Positions 42,932 through 51,816 of a stretch of 64,000 bases of DNA are shown in pieces. The first letter of the stretch is position 1, and each line of letters starts with the position of its first letter. Source of the DNA: Terrisporobacter petrolearius (GTDB taxonomy: Bacteria > Bacillota > Clostridia > Peptostreptococcales > Peptostreptococcaceae); the NCBI RefSeq assembly GCF_032598785.1, contig NZ_CP102984.1; one strand, written 5' to 3'. Under the pieces are notes generated by a model. The model did no database searches. It had not been told where the DNA came from and worked only from the letters and a program-made list of their open reading frames with translations. A program made the translations under genes and the position numbers.

Positions 42932-43945
42932 TTATGTCTTATATATTCCTAATCTATTCATTTCATATCTTAACTGCTCTACACTTAACCACTGAGTATT
43001 TGTTCCTGAGCTATACTCAAATCCAACTGGTATAAGTTTTCCTCCTTCAGTAAAATAATTTTCTTTATTCCACCAGTCTAGTTGAGGATATATTATATAA
43101 TGATTTTCATATTCATAAGTAGTTCTAGAATCATCCTTTGTTATCATTACTTCATGTAATTTTTCGCCTTCTCTAATTCCTATATTCCTAAGTCCACATC
43201 CTGGTAACATAGCCTCTGCTAAATCTACTATTTTAAATGATGGTATTTTAGATATATATGTTTCTCCTCCTTTTGATTCTTCTAATGCTTTTAAAACTAA
43301 TTTAATTCCATCCTCCAAACTAATCCAAAATCTAGTCATATTAAAATCTGTAATTGGCAATTCTTTTATGTTTTGTTCTATAAGATTCTTAAAGAAAGGA
43401 ATAACAGAACCTCTACTTCCACATACATTTCCGTATCTTACTATAGAAAATACTGTTCCTTTTTCTTCTGAATAACCATTGGCTGAAATAAATAATTTAT
43501 CTGATACTAATTTTGTTCCTCCATAGAGATTTATAGGGTTAACAGCTTTATCCGTTGATAAGGCTATTACTTTTTTTACCTTTTTATCAAGAGCTGCTTC
43601 TATTATATTTTCAGCTCCATTTATATTTGTTTTTATTGCTTCATAAGGATTATATTCACAGGCTGGTACTTGTTTCATGGCTGCTGCATGTATTACATAA
43701 TCTACATTGTCAAATGCTCTATATAGTCTATCTTTGTCTCTTACATCTCCTATAAAAAATTTAACTAAATGTAATTTTTCTGGCATTGATAGAGCCAATT
43801 CTTTCCTAAATAAATCTTGCTTATATTCATCTCTAGAGAATATTATGATTTTTTTAGGATTATATTTATTTAAAATCAATTTAGTAAAGTTTTTTCCAAA
43901 TGATCCTGTACCGCCTGTAATTAATATTACTTTACTATTCAACAT
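42932..43945 (-). CDS. pseB: UDP-GlcNAc 4,6-dehydratase (inverting)
   Basis: 337 residues, extended SDR: TGGTGSFGKNFTK (NAD(P) site), FIGDVRDKDRL, VIHAAAMKQVPACEYNP and STDKAVNPINLYGGTKLVSDK, with the YxxxK-type Lys. Family of PseB/FlaA1/CapD short dehydratases; the operon settles it as PseB, the first step from UDP-GlcNAc. AAAGGAG SD. 152 bp separate it from the upstream glycosyltransferase gene, where a possible promoter (TTGAAT / TATAGT) lies. Confidence 0.93.
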   Translation of the reverse strand: MLNSKVILITGGTGSFGKNFTKLILNKYNPKKIIIFSRDEYKQDLFRKELALSMPEKLHLVKFFIGDVRDKDRLYRAFDNVDYVIHAAAMKQVPACEYNPYEAIKTNINGAENIIEAALDKKVKKVIALSTDKAVNPINLYGGTKLVSDKLFISANGYSEEKGTVFSIVRYGNVCGSRGSVIPFFKNLIEQNIKELPITDFNMTRFWISLEDGIKLVLKALEESKGGETYISKIPSFKIVDLAEAMLPGCGLRNIGIREGEKLHEVMITKDDSRTTYEYENHYIIYPQLDWWNKENYFTEGGKLIPVGFEYSSGTNTQWLSVEQLRYEMNRLGIYKT

Positions 43946-44097
43946 TATATTTGCTCCTTTAACACTATACTTATAAAAATGTTCTACTATTCAAATTAAT
44001 GTATTTATAAAACATTTCTCTTTATAATATGCATTCAATGTAAATAAAGGTACTATTTTGTCAACCTTTTTATAACCCACAATTTATTCACATCTGC

Positions 44098-45210
44098 TTA
44101 CTGATATAATTTCATAATTAAATTATCTTTATAAATTTTTTCTAGTAAATCACAAATTCTTTCATAGGCATATTTATTTTTATCTACAGAGTAATAACCA
44201 TCTATAATTTTTTTATCTAAAGTAAATTCCATATTACAATCAAACTTATTATAATTGTAAAACTCATCATATTTAGTTATTTTATTAGAGTTCATCATTA
44301 ATTCATGATCTAAATATTCAGGAATGTTAACTGGTCTAAGAATTGCACAATTTTTATTCATAAAATAAGCATCAATTATAGATGTACTTATCCACGTATT
44401 AATTTTGTCACATACATTTATCCAGCTTCTTACTGAGTCTTCTTTTATTACATGAAATCTCTCACTCTTTGATTCTAACTGGTCTAGTGCATCAAAATTA
44501 TTAAGCTTTCTTTTTTCATAAGGATGGGGTCTGTATATAAATTCACAGTCATTGTTGCTTATATACTCTTGGATCCACTCCAGTATTATTTTTCTAGACT
44601 CTGTACTTATATCACAAAATTCTGTAGCTTTTGCTTTCCCAACTCTTTTACCCATACCGTTTTGTTGAGACTTTTTCACTTGTGCCAAGGTAAAGCTTGA
44701 TAAAAATAGTATCCATTCTTTAGATTTGTCCAAATTATAATCATTTGCCATTTGTTCTTTATTTTTATAAATACGTCTAAATCTTTCACTACACATATCC
44801 ACGTTTAGACATCCCACTACATTTACATTTTCTTCACTAATACCATTTGATACAAATCTGTTCTTGCCCATTTCTCCCCAACATAAATGCATTGCATTTT
44901 TTTCTATTCCTTGGGGAATTTGGTATGTGGCTTTGTCCCACATATTTGACATTACTTGTTCATATTGAAGATTAACTATTCTAGTAATTTTACTATTAAA
45001 TGTACTTGTAACATACTCTACAGCTTTAGGATCGTGTAAACAATGTGTAATAACTATATCTGGTGTAAAATACAAAACTCGATTTGACTTTACTATATAA
45101 TCATAGTGATATACATATACCTCATGTCCTCTTCTTTGTAACTCTGCCTTTAGTAAATATGCATTTTGCAATTCTCTTTGTATTTCATGATAAAAAATTA
45201 TTACTTTCAT
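44098..45210 (-). CDS. surface-carbohydrate biosynthesis glycosyltransferase-like protein (GT-B-like)
   Basis: 370 residues without membrane segments. The N-terminal half has Rossmann-like features (VIIFYHEIQRELQNAYLLKAELQRRGHE, quoted in part) and NVVGCLNVDMC; the C-terminal half has EFIYRPHPYEKRKL and WISTSIIDAYFMNK, as in CDP-glycerol/polysialyl-type GT-B enzymes. Upstream of pseB and 2 bp after the coiled-coil gene. Most likely it transfers the CMP-activated nonulosonate, or assembles the carrier glycan. The exact acceptor is unknown. Confidence 0.65.
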   Translation of the reverse strand: MKVIIFYHEIQRELQNAYLLKAELQRRGHEVYVYHYDYIVKSNRVLYFTPDIVITHCLHDPKAVEYVTSTFNSKITRIVNLQYEQVMSNMWDKATYQIPQGIEKNAMHLCWGEMGKNRFVSNGISEENVNVVGCLNVDMCSERFRRIYKNKEQMANDYNLDKSKEWILFLSSFTLAQVKKSQQNGMGKRVGKAKATEFCDISTESRKIILEWIQEYISNNDCEFIYRPHPYEKRKLNNFDALDQLESKSERFHVIKEDSVRSWINVCDKINTWISTSIIDAYFMNKNCAILRPVNIPEYLDHELMMNSNKITKYDEFYNYNKFDCNMEFTLDKKIIDGYYSVDKNKYAYERICDLLEKIYKDNLIMKLYQ

Positions 45211-45212
45211 AC

Positions 45213-45644
45213 TTACATTCTCTCCCTTGCAATCTGTCTTACTATTTCATCTAGTTTCTCTTCTATATAATTATAATTTAAAATATACTCATTATTTTCA
45301 AGTTCGATATCATATATAAGTTTATCTATTTCTATTTGTAGACCATCTATATTTTGTTCTATATTATTTAAATCACGCATTATACCTTTTATATTTCTAT
45401 AACTTTCAAATTTTTCATAATATGATTTTGCATTAATAAATCTATTTAGATAATTTAAGATTTTTTTAATATTTTTCTCCTGTTGAGGTAGATTCTTATC
45501 TTTTTTATTTTTGTCTTTTTCCTTATATAAAGCTTTTTGTACTTCTCTTAAAAAAAAAGCATTATTATATTGATTTTTAATTGGGTCTTCATCTTTTTTG
45601 TCATAAGATTTATATAAATTAATAAATTTCGCTAAATTTTCCAT
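45213..45644 (-). CDS. coiled-coil hypothetical protein at the head of the glycan operon
   Basis: 143 residues, almost entirely helical and highly charged; Lys-rich 35-65 and heptad-like 95-140 (IEQNIDGLQIEIDKLIYDIE). No signal, membrane segment or known motif. SD weak (AAGGA about 13 nt away). It is 2 bp from the glycosyltransferase gene, so the two are translated together; possibly a scaffold or length regulator for that enzyme. Not recognised. Confidence 0.65.
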   Translation of the reverse strand: MENLAKFINLYKSYDKKDEDPIKNQYNNAFFLREVQKALYKEKDKNKKDKNLPQQEKNIKKILNYLNRFINAKSYYEKFESYRNIKGIMRDLNNIEQNIDGLQIEIDKLIYDIELENNEYILNYNYIEEKLDEIVRQIARERM

Positions 45645-45746
45645 TATTACATCAATGTCCTTTCTTAAAATATAATTATCAAAAGTAATTTCTTATTAGT
45701 AAAATATGGTTTAATATAATAAAACGTTCATCATATTTCTACATAT

Positions 45747-45785
45747 AAAAAATACCCTGAGATAAATTAATCTCAAGGTATTTAT
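45747..45785 (-). terminator. terminator of the O-acylation operon
   Basis: AATACC-TGAGAT pairs with ATCTCA-GGTATT with one bulged position; T-run on the minus strand; immediately after the DHHW gene. Confidence 0.75.
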
Positions 45786-45786
45786 A

Positions 45787-46950
45787 TTATTCGTTATTTA
45801 ACACTGGTGATAGTGACGTATCATTGAAGAATGTATTGGCATTATATAAATACAATACTTCATTTACATTTTCTTGTTGCATCAAGCTATCTATATCTTC
45901 GTAGTAGTATCTTGGATCAACTACTATTATTTTGCTAAAGTCTTTAACTAAAAATGGTATAAAACTATTAGCATAAGAATCTTTAAATAATAATAAAGTC
46001 TTATTATTATTAGCATCTGTTTTTATTTTTACTAAAGGATGATTTCCTTTTAGGAAAACTTCGTAGTTATCTTTTTGTTCAAGTGCTTCACTACTATAAA
46101 GTGTAGCTATTCTTTCTTGTTCCTCTACATAGTTTACTACCACATGTTCTATATCTTCTTTTGCAGGTAGATAGATATTTACCTTATCTCCTTCTTCAAC
46201 ATCATATCCACTTTTTGATGATAATGCTCCAAAGAAGTCATTAGAAACCATTTGTTGTGTGTAATAATCCTCTGGCCTTTCTTCAAGTCCCATAGACTTT
46301 GCTAATTCTTTATATGAATAAAACGCTCCTAAAGATGTCCAGTGATGATCTGTTTTATAATAAATATATTCATTTCTATGATCATGCATAGTTTTATAGT
46401 TATCTACAAAGGATACGCTTTGTGGTAGTTTATCTTTGTAAGATTGTAAATAAGCTTCTTGATCCATAATTGGCGCATCCATAGGAAGTTTGTCCTTTAA
46501 AATGCTTACTGCCGTTGGAGATATTAACATATATTGTTTTATGTTTTTGTATCTAGTACAAAAATTATTTATAGCTTGTATATTTTCTTTAACAGCTTCC
46601 TCATTAGGCTTGTTAAAGTTTTCTACTAAGTATCCATCTTCTCCTAAGAAAACTCCATTGGATTCTTTTTTACCTAATAATTTATCCATGTTTATCTTCA
46701 CATTTGTAAAGAAGTCTCTTCCTATAAATTGATCCACTACATAATCTTCAAACTTAGAAGTAAATCTTCCTTCTAATAATTTATCAACTAAAAACTTTGG
46801 CTTTCCTGCCAACATTCTATTTTCTGTTTTGGAAAAAGTCTTATCCTTAGTTATTATATTAGCCCCAACAAATAATACTAAAAAAAGTATAAATAATAGT
46901 GCTGAAGTTTTATAATATTGTTTTTGTTTAATTTTATTTTTTCTGTTCAT
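45787..46950 (-). CDS. DHHW-family (AlgJ/AlgX-like) membrane-anchored protein
   Basis: 387 residues with one N-terminal helix (about 14-34) and an extracytoplasmic SGNH-like domain. The DHHW motif (YYKTDHHWTSLGAFYSY, about 200) and a nucleophile-type LLLFKDSYANSF (about 325) correspond to AlgJ/AlgX and PatB-type O-acetyltransferase partners. ATG with GGACGTG upstream. Downstream partner of the MBOAT gene (18-bp gap). It likely transfers acetyl groups delivered by the MBOAT protein to a cell-surface polymer. Confidence 0.87.
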   Translation of the reverse strand: MNRKNKIKQKQYYKTSALLFILFLVLFVGANIITKDKTFSKTENRMLAGKPKFLVDKLLEGRFTSKFEDYVVDQFIGRDFFTNVKINMDKLLGKKESNGVFLGEDGYLVENFNKPNEEAVKENIQAINNFCTRYKNIKQYMLISPTAVSILKDKLPMDAPIMDQEAYLQSYKDKLPQSVSFVDNYKTMHDHRNEYIYYKTDHHWTSLGAFYSYKELAKSMGLEERPEDYYTQQMVSNDFFGALSSKSGYDVEEGDKVNIYLPAKEDIEHVVVNYVEEQERIATLYSSEALEQKDNYEVFLKGNHPLVKIKTDANNNKTLLLFKDSYANSFIPFLVKDFSKIIVVDPRYYYEDIDSLMQQENVNEVLYLYNANTFFNDTSLSPVLNNE

Positions 46951-46968
46951 ATTTAATCACGTCCTTTC

Positions 46969-48375
46969 CTAGAATCTAAAATATAGGAAGGGATTATAAG
47001 TTTCATTTACTAAATAAGCCGTAGCTAAAAATAGAATCACCATATATGTTATTAGGGACCCATTAACATATCCTAACTTTGATTTTACAACTATTTGATC
47101 TAAAATATTTTTTACAATAGGTGTAGAACATACTCCTAAAATCACAAACATAATTGCATTTGTGTATAAATAGTAAATTCCTGCACTATCCATAAGCACA
47201 TGATTTCCAAATCCAAACATTGCGTTTAAATATTCCATAGCAAAAGATAAATTTGGACTGGCAAAGAATACCCAGCCTATCATAATCAATAACATGGTAT
47301 AAATATGTTTTATAAATGTTGGTACTCTTTCTAATATATTAGCAAATACCATTTTTTCTAATAAAAGGATTACACCATAATATAATCCCCACACTATAAA
47401 GTTCCAACTTGCTCCATGCCAAAGTCCTGTTAAAAACCATACAGCAAATATATTCCTTATTTGTTTTCCTAGACTAACTCTGTTTCCCCCTAAAGGTATA
47501 TAAATATATTCTCTAAACCAAGAACCTAAAGATATATGCCATCTTCTCCAAAATTCAGTTATGCTTGTTGAAATATAAGGGAAATTAAAGTTTTCTATAA
47601 AGTCAAATCCGAACATCTTACCTAAACCCATGGCCATATCTGAGTAACCACTAAAGTCAAAATATATTTGGAAGGTATATGCTATTATTCCTATCCAAGC
47701 TGTTAATACTGACATACTGCCAAGATTCATGGCACTTATCGTTGTCCATATGATTCCTATGCTGTTTGCAAGTAGTACTTTTTTCCCTAAACCTTGGATA
47801 AAACGTTCCACACCTTGTCCAAACTTTTCAAGAGATTCTTCTCTATAATTTAATTGTTCTTCTATAGTTTCATATTGAACTATAGGTCCTGCCACTAGTT
47901 GGGGAAACATGGTAACATAAGCTCCAAAAGAAATAAAGCTTCTTTGTACCTTAACTTTGCCTAAATACACATCTACAATATAAGATAATACTTGGAATGT
48001 ATAAAATGATATTCCCACAGGTAAAGCCAGTTCATTAAAAGGAATGTTAATTGAAAATATACCATTAATATTTCCTATTATAAATCCTACATATTTAAAG
48101 AATACTAAAATTCCCACATTCACTAAAAGTGTAAATATAAAAAATTGCTTTGCTTTCTTTCTATCTCTTTTATACTTATTTATTTTCAGTGCCATAATAT
48201 AATCAAATATAATTGTTCCCATCATAAGGAATATGTACACAGGTTCTCCCCATGCATAAAATATTAAACTTGTTAGAAATAATACGGTATTTTTAAATTT
48301 CCTTGGTGAAACATAATAAATTAAAAGTGAAATTGGTAAAAACGTAAATAAAAAAACTATACTACTGAATACTAT
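46969..48375 (-). CDS. MBOAT-family O-acyltransferase (AlgI-like)
   Basis: About 468 residues, polytopic. The first ATG in frame would drop the conserved N-terminus; the reading frame upstream encodes VFSSIVFLFTFLPISLLIYYV…SLIFYAWGEP, exactly the AlgI start. The only SD (GAGGAGG) is 8 nt before an ATA codon at 48373-48375, so initiation at AUA is proposed. Catalytic His region TGLWHGASWNFIVWG, plus ISLGSWFREYIYIPLGGNR. Moves acyl groups across the membrane to the DHHW protein for polysaccharide O-acetylation. The polymer is unknown. Confidence 0.88.
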   Translation of the reverse strand: MVFSSIVFLFTFLPISLLIYYVSPRKFKNTVLFLTSLIFYAWGEPVYIFLMMGTIIFDYIMALKINKYKRDRKKAKQFFIFTLLVNVGILVFFKYVGFIIGNINGIFSINIPFNELALPVGISFYTFQVLSYIVDVYLGKVKVQRSFISFGAYVTMFPQLVAGPIVQYETIEEQLNYREESLEKFGQGVERFIQGLGKKVLLANSIGIIWTTISAMNLGSMSVLTAWIGIIAYTFQIYFDFSGYSDMAMGLGKMFGFDFIENFNFPYISTSITEFWRRWHISLGSWFREYIYIPLGGNRVSLGKQIRNIFAVWFLTGLWHGASWNFIVWGLYYGVILLLEKMVFANILERVPTFIKHIYTMLLIMIGWVFFASPNLSFAMEYLNAMFGFGNHVLMDSAGIYYLYTNAIMFVILGVCSTPIVKNILDQIVVKSKLGYVNGSLITYMVILFLATAYLVNETYNPFLYFRF

Positions 48376-48397
48376 TTTAATCGCCTCCTCTGAAATG

Positions 48398-48871
48398 CTA
48401 CTGCTTAATACTATCTAAAAATGCTTCTTTTATTTGCTGTGCATTTTCAGAGACAGCAAAAAATACAAAGTTACCCTTTGATTTTAATTCATAATTATCA
48501 ACTAAAGCACATTGCTCTGGGCCATATCCCGAAAAGCTTTGTAGCTGATAGTTAATTCTTGAATCAATGCTATCTTCTAAGGGCTCAATTTGAGATTTAT
48601 CTTTTACTTTCACTATTAATACTTCATTCACATCCATTGTTGACTGTGGTGTATATAAAATCACTCCATCATAATCATTGGCATTTAATTTATAAAAACG
48701 TTTAAGAGATTTGCTATCTCCTTTTTCCATTTTGTCAAATTTTACTTTCTGTTTCATCTCATTTTCTATTTTGTCCACACTTTGATCATTATTAACTCCA
48801 CAACCAACTGTAATTACAGTTGTTATTAGAAGTGTAGCCATTAGTAACTTCTTTTTTAAGTTTATCTTCAT
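48398..48871 (-). CDS. DUF4358-family lipoprotein
   Basis: 157 residues: lipoprotein signal with lipobox TVGCG (Cys about 24), then a DUF4358-type domain (YKLNANDYDGVILYTPQSTMDVNEVLIVKVKD, quoted in part). The family regularly accompanies MBOAT/DHHW/SGNH genes in Clostridia; biochemical role unknown. GGAGAC SD. Second gene of the operon; probably part of the extracellular acyl-transfer complex. Confidence 0.8.
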   Translation of the reverse strand: MKINLKKKLLMATLLITTVITVGCGVNNDQSVDKIENEMKQKVKFDKMEKGDSKSLKRFYKLNANDYDGVILYTPQSTMDVNEVLIVKVKDKSQIEPLEDSIDSRINYQLQSFSGYGPEQCALVDNYELKSKGNFVFFAVSENAQQIKEAFLDSIKQ

Positions 48872-48885
48872 ATCTGTCTCCTTCT

Positions 48886-49659
48886 TTACAAGTTAGCCTC
48901 TTTAACTAACATCTCAACCCATCTTTTGTTAAATCCAGGTTTAAAATGTATTCCATCGACCTCATATAAACTTTCATCAACTATTGATGAACCATCTATA
49001 TAAGTGACACCTAGCTCATTACACATATTTATGATAGCTGCATTAAACTGAGGTACATTTTTTAAGGCTGGAGATTCACTTATTGCTTTGTTATTAACTT
49101 TAAAAATTGAGTTTACATAAATTTTTGTATTTGGTAATTTACTTTGAATATCTTTTATTACTTTTTCATATTCCTTTATAAAATCGGAGGGATTCCCATA
49201 TACTACCATATCGTTTAATCCATAAGTTAAGAAAAGATTTGTCGGAGCCAAGCTAATAGCTTTATTTATATCTCCTTCTTTTTGTGCACTTATAAGATTT
49301 CTTCCTTTATATGCAACAACTGATGAATTATTTAAAATTCCATAAGACACTATGGACTCAGCTCTCGAATCTCCCAATATAACGGAGCTTGAAAATTTAT
49401 CTATAAAGTTAATTTTTTCATTATTATTTTCTTGATTTATATTAACTCCTTGCAAACTAGATTGCACAAGGTTAATTTCTTCTTCTGATTGTGATACATC
49501 TTTTTTTTCTAATTCTTTTATTTTTTCAATCCCTTTGGCAACTTGTGCCTCTTCTATTTTTTTTTGGTTATTAAGAGCGTTAATACTGTCACTAAAATTC
49601 ATTAGGCCTACTACGGCTGCTAGTGATATTGCTGAAATCGCCCATACTCTCTTTTTAAT
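48886..49659 (-). CDS. membrane-anchored SGNH/GDSL-type hydrolase or esterase
   Basis: SGNH blocks are visible: ILGDSRAES (nucleophile Ser), TYGLNDMVVYG (Asn) and DGIHFKPG (catalytic Asp-His). The first ATG (49602) would give a protein without an export signal. In-frame codons upstream add IKKRVWAISAISLAAVVGL, an obvious signal anchor. GGGGGAG precedes ATC/ATT codons (49657-49662), so a near-cognate start is proposed. A coiled-coil linker (about 25-70) follows the anchor. First gene of the O-acylation operon; likely an acyl-esterase/transferase outside the cell. The 49660-49961 spacer shows only an AT-rich promoter area and the next terminator. Confidence 0.75.
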   Translation of the reverse strand: MKKRVWAISAISLAAVVGLMNFSDSINALNNQKKIEEAQVAKGIEKIKELEKKDVSQSEEEINLVQSSLQGVNINQENNNEKINFIDKFSSSVILGDSRAESIVSYGILNNSSVVAYKGRNLISAQKEGDINKAISLAPTNLFLTYGLNDMVVYGNPSDFIKEYEKVIKDIQSKLPNTKIYVNSIFKVNNKAISESPALKNVPQFNAAIINMCNELGVTYIDGSSIVDESLYEVDGIHFKPGFNKRWVEMLVKEANL

Positions 49660-49894
49660 GATAACTCCCCCTCGCTGTTAACTTCGTTTTCTTACAAATA
49701 ACATTATAACATTATAGCATTATATAAAAAACAATTATTAATAGGTAAAATCTACAAAATAATACTTTTTTTTACAAAAAACAACATAAAATAATATTTC
49801 AACACTTTAAATCTTATTTGTCTAATTTAAGAAGTATATGTTTATACTTATCTAAACATTTTATATGGATATCAGATTTGTAATAGATTATAAC

Positions 49895-49948
49895 TAAAAA
49901 ATAACCCACTTCAGATACAAGCTAAATTCATATCTAAAATGAGTTATT
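49895..49948 (-). terminator. terminator of mini-protein copy 5
   Basis: AATAACCCACTTCAGATA pairs with TATCTAAAATGAGTTATT (a few mismatches) and is followed by TTTTTT on the minus strand. Confidence 0.75.
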
Positions 49949-49961
49949 AACTTTCTTTTAA

Positions 49962-50168
49962 CTAGCAACAGCAATTATCATCAAAATTGAATAATAGTAA
50001 TATAATTAAAATCACCCAAATCCATATACTGTCATCGTCAAATATATCATCAAATATGTTCGTAGCTAAAAGTAAAAATACAATAGCTATTACTATTAGT
50101 AATCCTCCATTAAATCCACAATCATCTCCACCGAAAAATCTTGATAAAGTATCTTCTAACTTCGCCAT
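49962..50168 (-). CDS. two-helix, cysteine-tailed mini-protein, copy 5
   Basis: 68 residues: head TLSRFFGGDDCGFNGG, helix 1 LLIVIAIVFLLLA, acidic loop NIFDDIFDDDS, helix 2 IWIWVILIILLLFNF and tail DDNCCC. Closest to copy 4 though 14 kb away. SD GGGGGGAG. It carries the best sigma-K-like promoter of the set, lying inside the 3' end of the next gene upstream. Function unknown. Confidence 0.75.
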   Translation of the reverse strand: MAKLEDTLSRFFGGDDCGFNGGLLIVIAIVFLLLATNIFDDIFDDDSIWIWVILIILLLFNFDDNCCC

Positions 50169-50202
50169 GTCACTCCCCCCTTAAAGTCAAACGGTTATCT
50201 TA

Positions 50203-50646
50203 CTATATACTAATATATGTCTTCAAGCACAAATACGTTACTTCAATAAAGTTTTTATTCATAAGCGTATTTAGCTCATCTTGGCTTTCATTATTTGCTT
50301 TAAATACTAATTTTAAGCATTCCTCTTTATCTTCTTCATTATCCTCACTTATCACATCTATTAGTAATTCTATAGATGAAGTTTTGATTACTTTATATTT
50401 GTCAAATAAAAAAGAAGTATGTGAATTTTCCATTCCCTTTTTTATCTTCATTAATCTAGATATATATTCTCCTTTTTTATCATCAACTTTTCCCTGATTT
50501 TCCATCACCTCTTGCAAGATAACATTGCTCTCATTAACATAATCTTTTATTTTATTCATATCTATAAGCAATGAGTTATAAAAAAGACAACCAAGAATTA
50601 TAAAAAATCCTGCAATTGATGATAATAATAATCCTATGTTTTTCAT
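50203..50646 (-). CDS. membrane-anchored hypothetical protein
   Basis: 147 residues: one N-terminal helix (about 5-27) followed by a charged helical domain (ILQEVMENQGKVDDKKGEY…). No lipobox and no family motif. AGGAGGA SD. It may be co-transcribed with mini-protein copy 5 (34-bp gap). Not recognised. Confidence 0.65.
   Translation of the reverse strand: MKNIGLLLSSIAGFFIILGCLFYNSLLIDMNKIKDYVNESNVILQEVMENQGKVDDKKGEYISRLMKIKKGMENSHTSFLFDKYKVIKTSSIELLIDVISEDNEEDKEECLKLVFKANNESQDELNTLMNKNFIEVTYLCLKTYISI
50211..50238 (-). promoter_or_regulatory. sigma-K-like promoter of mini-protein copy 5
   Basis: Minus strand: AC (50237-50238), 17 bp, CATATATTA (50211-50219), about 43 bp before the start codon. 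Confidence 0.5.
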
Positions 50647-50787
50647 TACTCTTCCTCCTAAAGTTATTATCTATATTAAATTTATATTCATTTTTTAAAA
50701 CTTTAGGACTTTTTTTGATTATATATTGAAAAATTAACCATATTATATTAAACTACAATTAAATTTTAAATTATGCTGGAGGTAACA

Positions 50788-51012
50788 ATGTTTGAAAAAA
50801 TCAGAGATATAATAGTTGAACAACTAGGTTTAGATGGTAAAGATGTATTATCTATGGAAACATCTCTTAAAGAAGATCTCGATGCTGATTCTTTAGATGC
50901 TGTTGAAGTTATAATGGCTTTAGAAGAAGAGTTTGATATACAAATACCAGACGAAGACGCTGAGAACTTCAAAACTATAGGCGATATAGTAGAATATATA
51001 GAAAATCGCTAA
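50788..51012 (+). CDS. acpP: acyl carrier protein
   Basis: 74 residues from the ATG at 50788, with GGAGG 5 nt ahead; an upstream in-frame ATG (50773) overlaps the SD and is rejected. The phosphopantetheine serine is in LDADSLDAVEVIMALEEEF. Acidic four-helix ACP carrying acyl chains for fatty acid or related synthesis. No fab genes adjoin it, so it may be a dedicated ACP or a stand-alone copy. Confidence 0.95.
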   Translation: MFEKIRDIIVEQLGLDGKDVLSMETSLKEDLDADSLDAVEVIMALEEEFDIQIPDEDAENFKTIGDIVEYIENR

Positions 51013-51017
51013 TACAT

Positions 51018-51046
51018 AAAAGGGATGTTCATTGAACATCCCTTTT
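51018..51046. terminator. bidirectional terminator between acpP and btuD
   Basis: AAAAGGGATGTTCA and TGAACATCCCTTTT form a near-perfect stem with A/T runs at both ends, between convergent genes. Confidence 0.92.
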
Positions 51047-51054
51047 CCATATGT

Positions 51055-51810
51055 CTAAGCCCATTTTTGTAAAATATTCACCATAAAATTCTTTATATCT
51101 ATTCCATAAATATCATTTAATAACTTGTCTTTTAAAACATTTTTTGGTGTTCCGTAAGAAACTTCTTCTCCATCTTTAATCATAAGAACTTTGTCTGCAA
51201 AATATTGCACTAGATTCAAATCATGCAGTACACCTATTACAATTTTATTATTATTTTTTACCCATTCATTAAGATTTTCCAAAAGATCTATTTGATTTTT
51301 AAAATCAAGATGATTTGTTGGCTCATCTAGTAAAATTATATCTGGATCTTGTGCAAATACTCTGGCTAAAAATACTCTTTGTAATTGGCCTCCTGATAAT
51401 TCTGTAATCATCTTATCTCTAAGGTCATAAACACCTACTTTTTTCATACTATCTATAATTATTTGTTTATCTTCATAAGAAAGCTTCGAAAAAGCTCCCT
51501 TTGAGTAAGCATATCTTCCTAGAGATACAGTATCATAAACAGTGTAGGGGAAATATAATTGAGATATTTGGCTCATAAGTCCAACCTTTTTTGCCAATTC
51601 CACTCTACTAATCATAATTGATTCTTTGTTATCTATTTTTATACTTCCTTTATAATCAATAATATTAACTATGGATTTTAATAATGTACTTTTGCCACAG
51701 CCATTAGGACCAACTATACACAGATTTTCTCCATTTTTCACATTAAAACTGATATTCTTAATTATATCTTTTCCATCATAACCACAATAAAGATTTTTAA
51801 CTTCTAACAT
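51055..51810 (-). CDS. btuD: cobalamin ABC transporter ATPase
   Basis: 251 residues: Walker A GPNGCGKSTLL, signature LSGGQLQRVFLARVF, Walker B IILLDEPTNHLDF, H-loop VLHD. FecE/BtuD-type ATPase, last in an operon governed by a cobalamin riboswitch, which specifies vitamin B12 or a corrinoid as the substrate. It lies 6 bp after btuC. Confidence 0.93.
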   Translation of the reverse strand: MLEVKNLYCGYDGKDIIKNISFNVKNGENLCIVGPNGCGKSTLLKSIVNIIDYKGSIKIDNKESIMISRVELAKKVGLMSQISQLYFPYTVYDTVSLGRYAYSKGAFSKLSYEDKQIIIDSMKKVGVYDLRDKMITELSGGQLQRVFLARVFAQDPDIILLDEPTNHLDFKNQIDLLENLNEWVKNNNKIVIGVLHDLNLVQYFADKVLMIKDGEEVSYGTPKNVLKDKLLNDIYGIDIKNFMVNILQKWA

Positions 51811-51816
51811 TTAATA

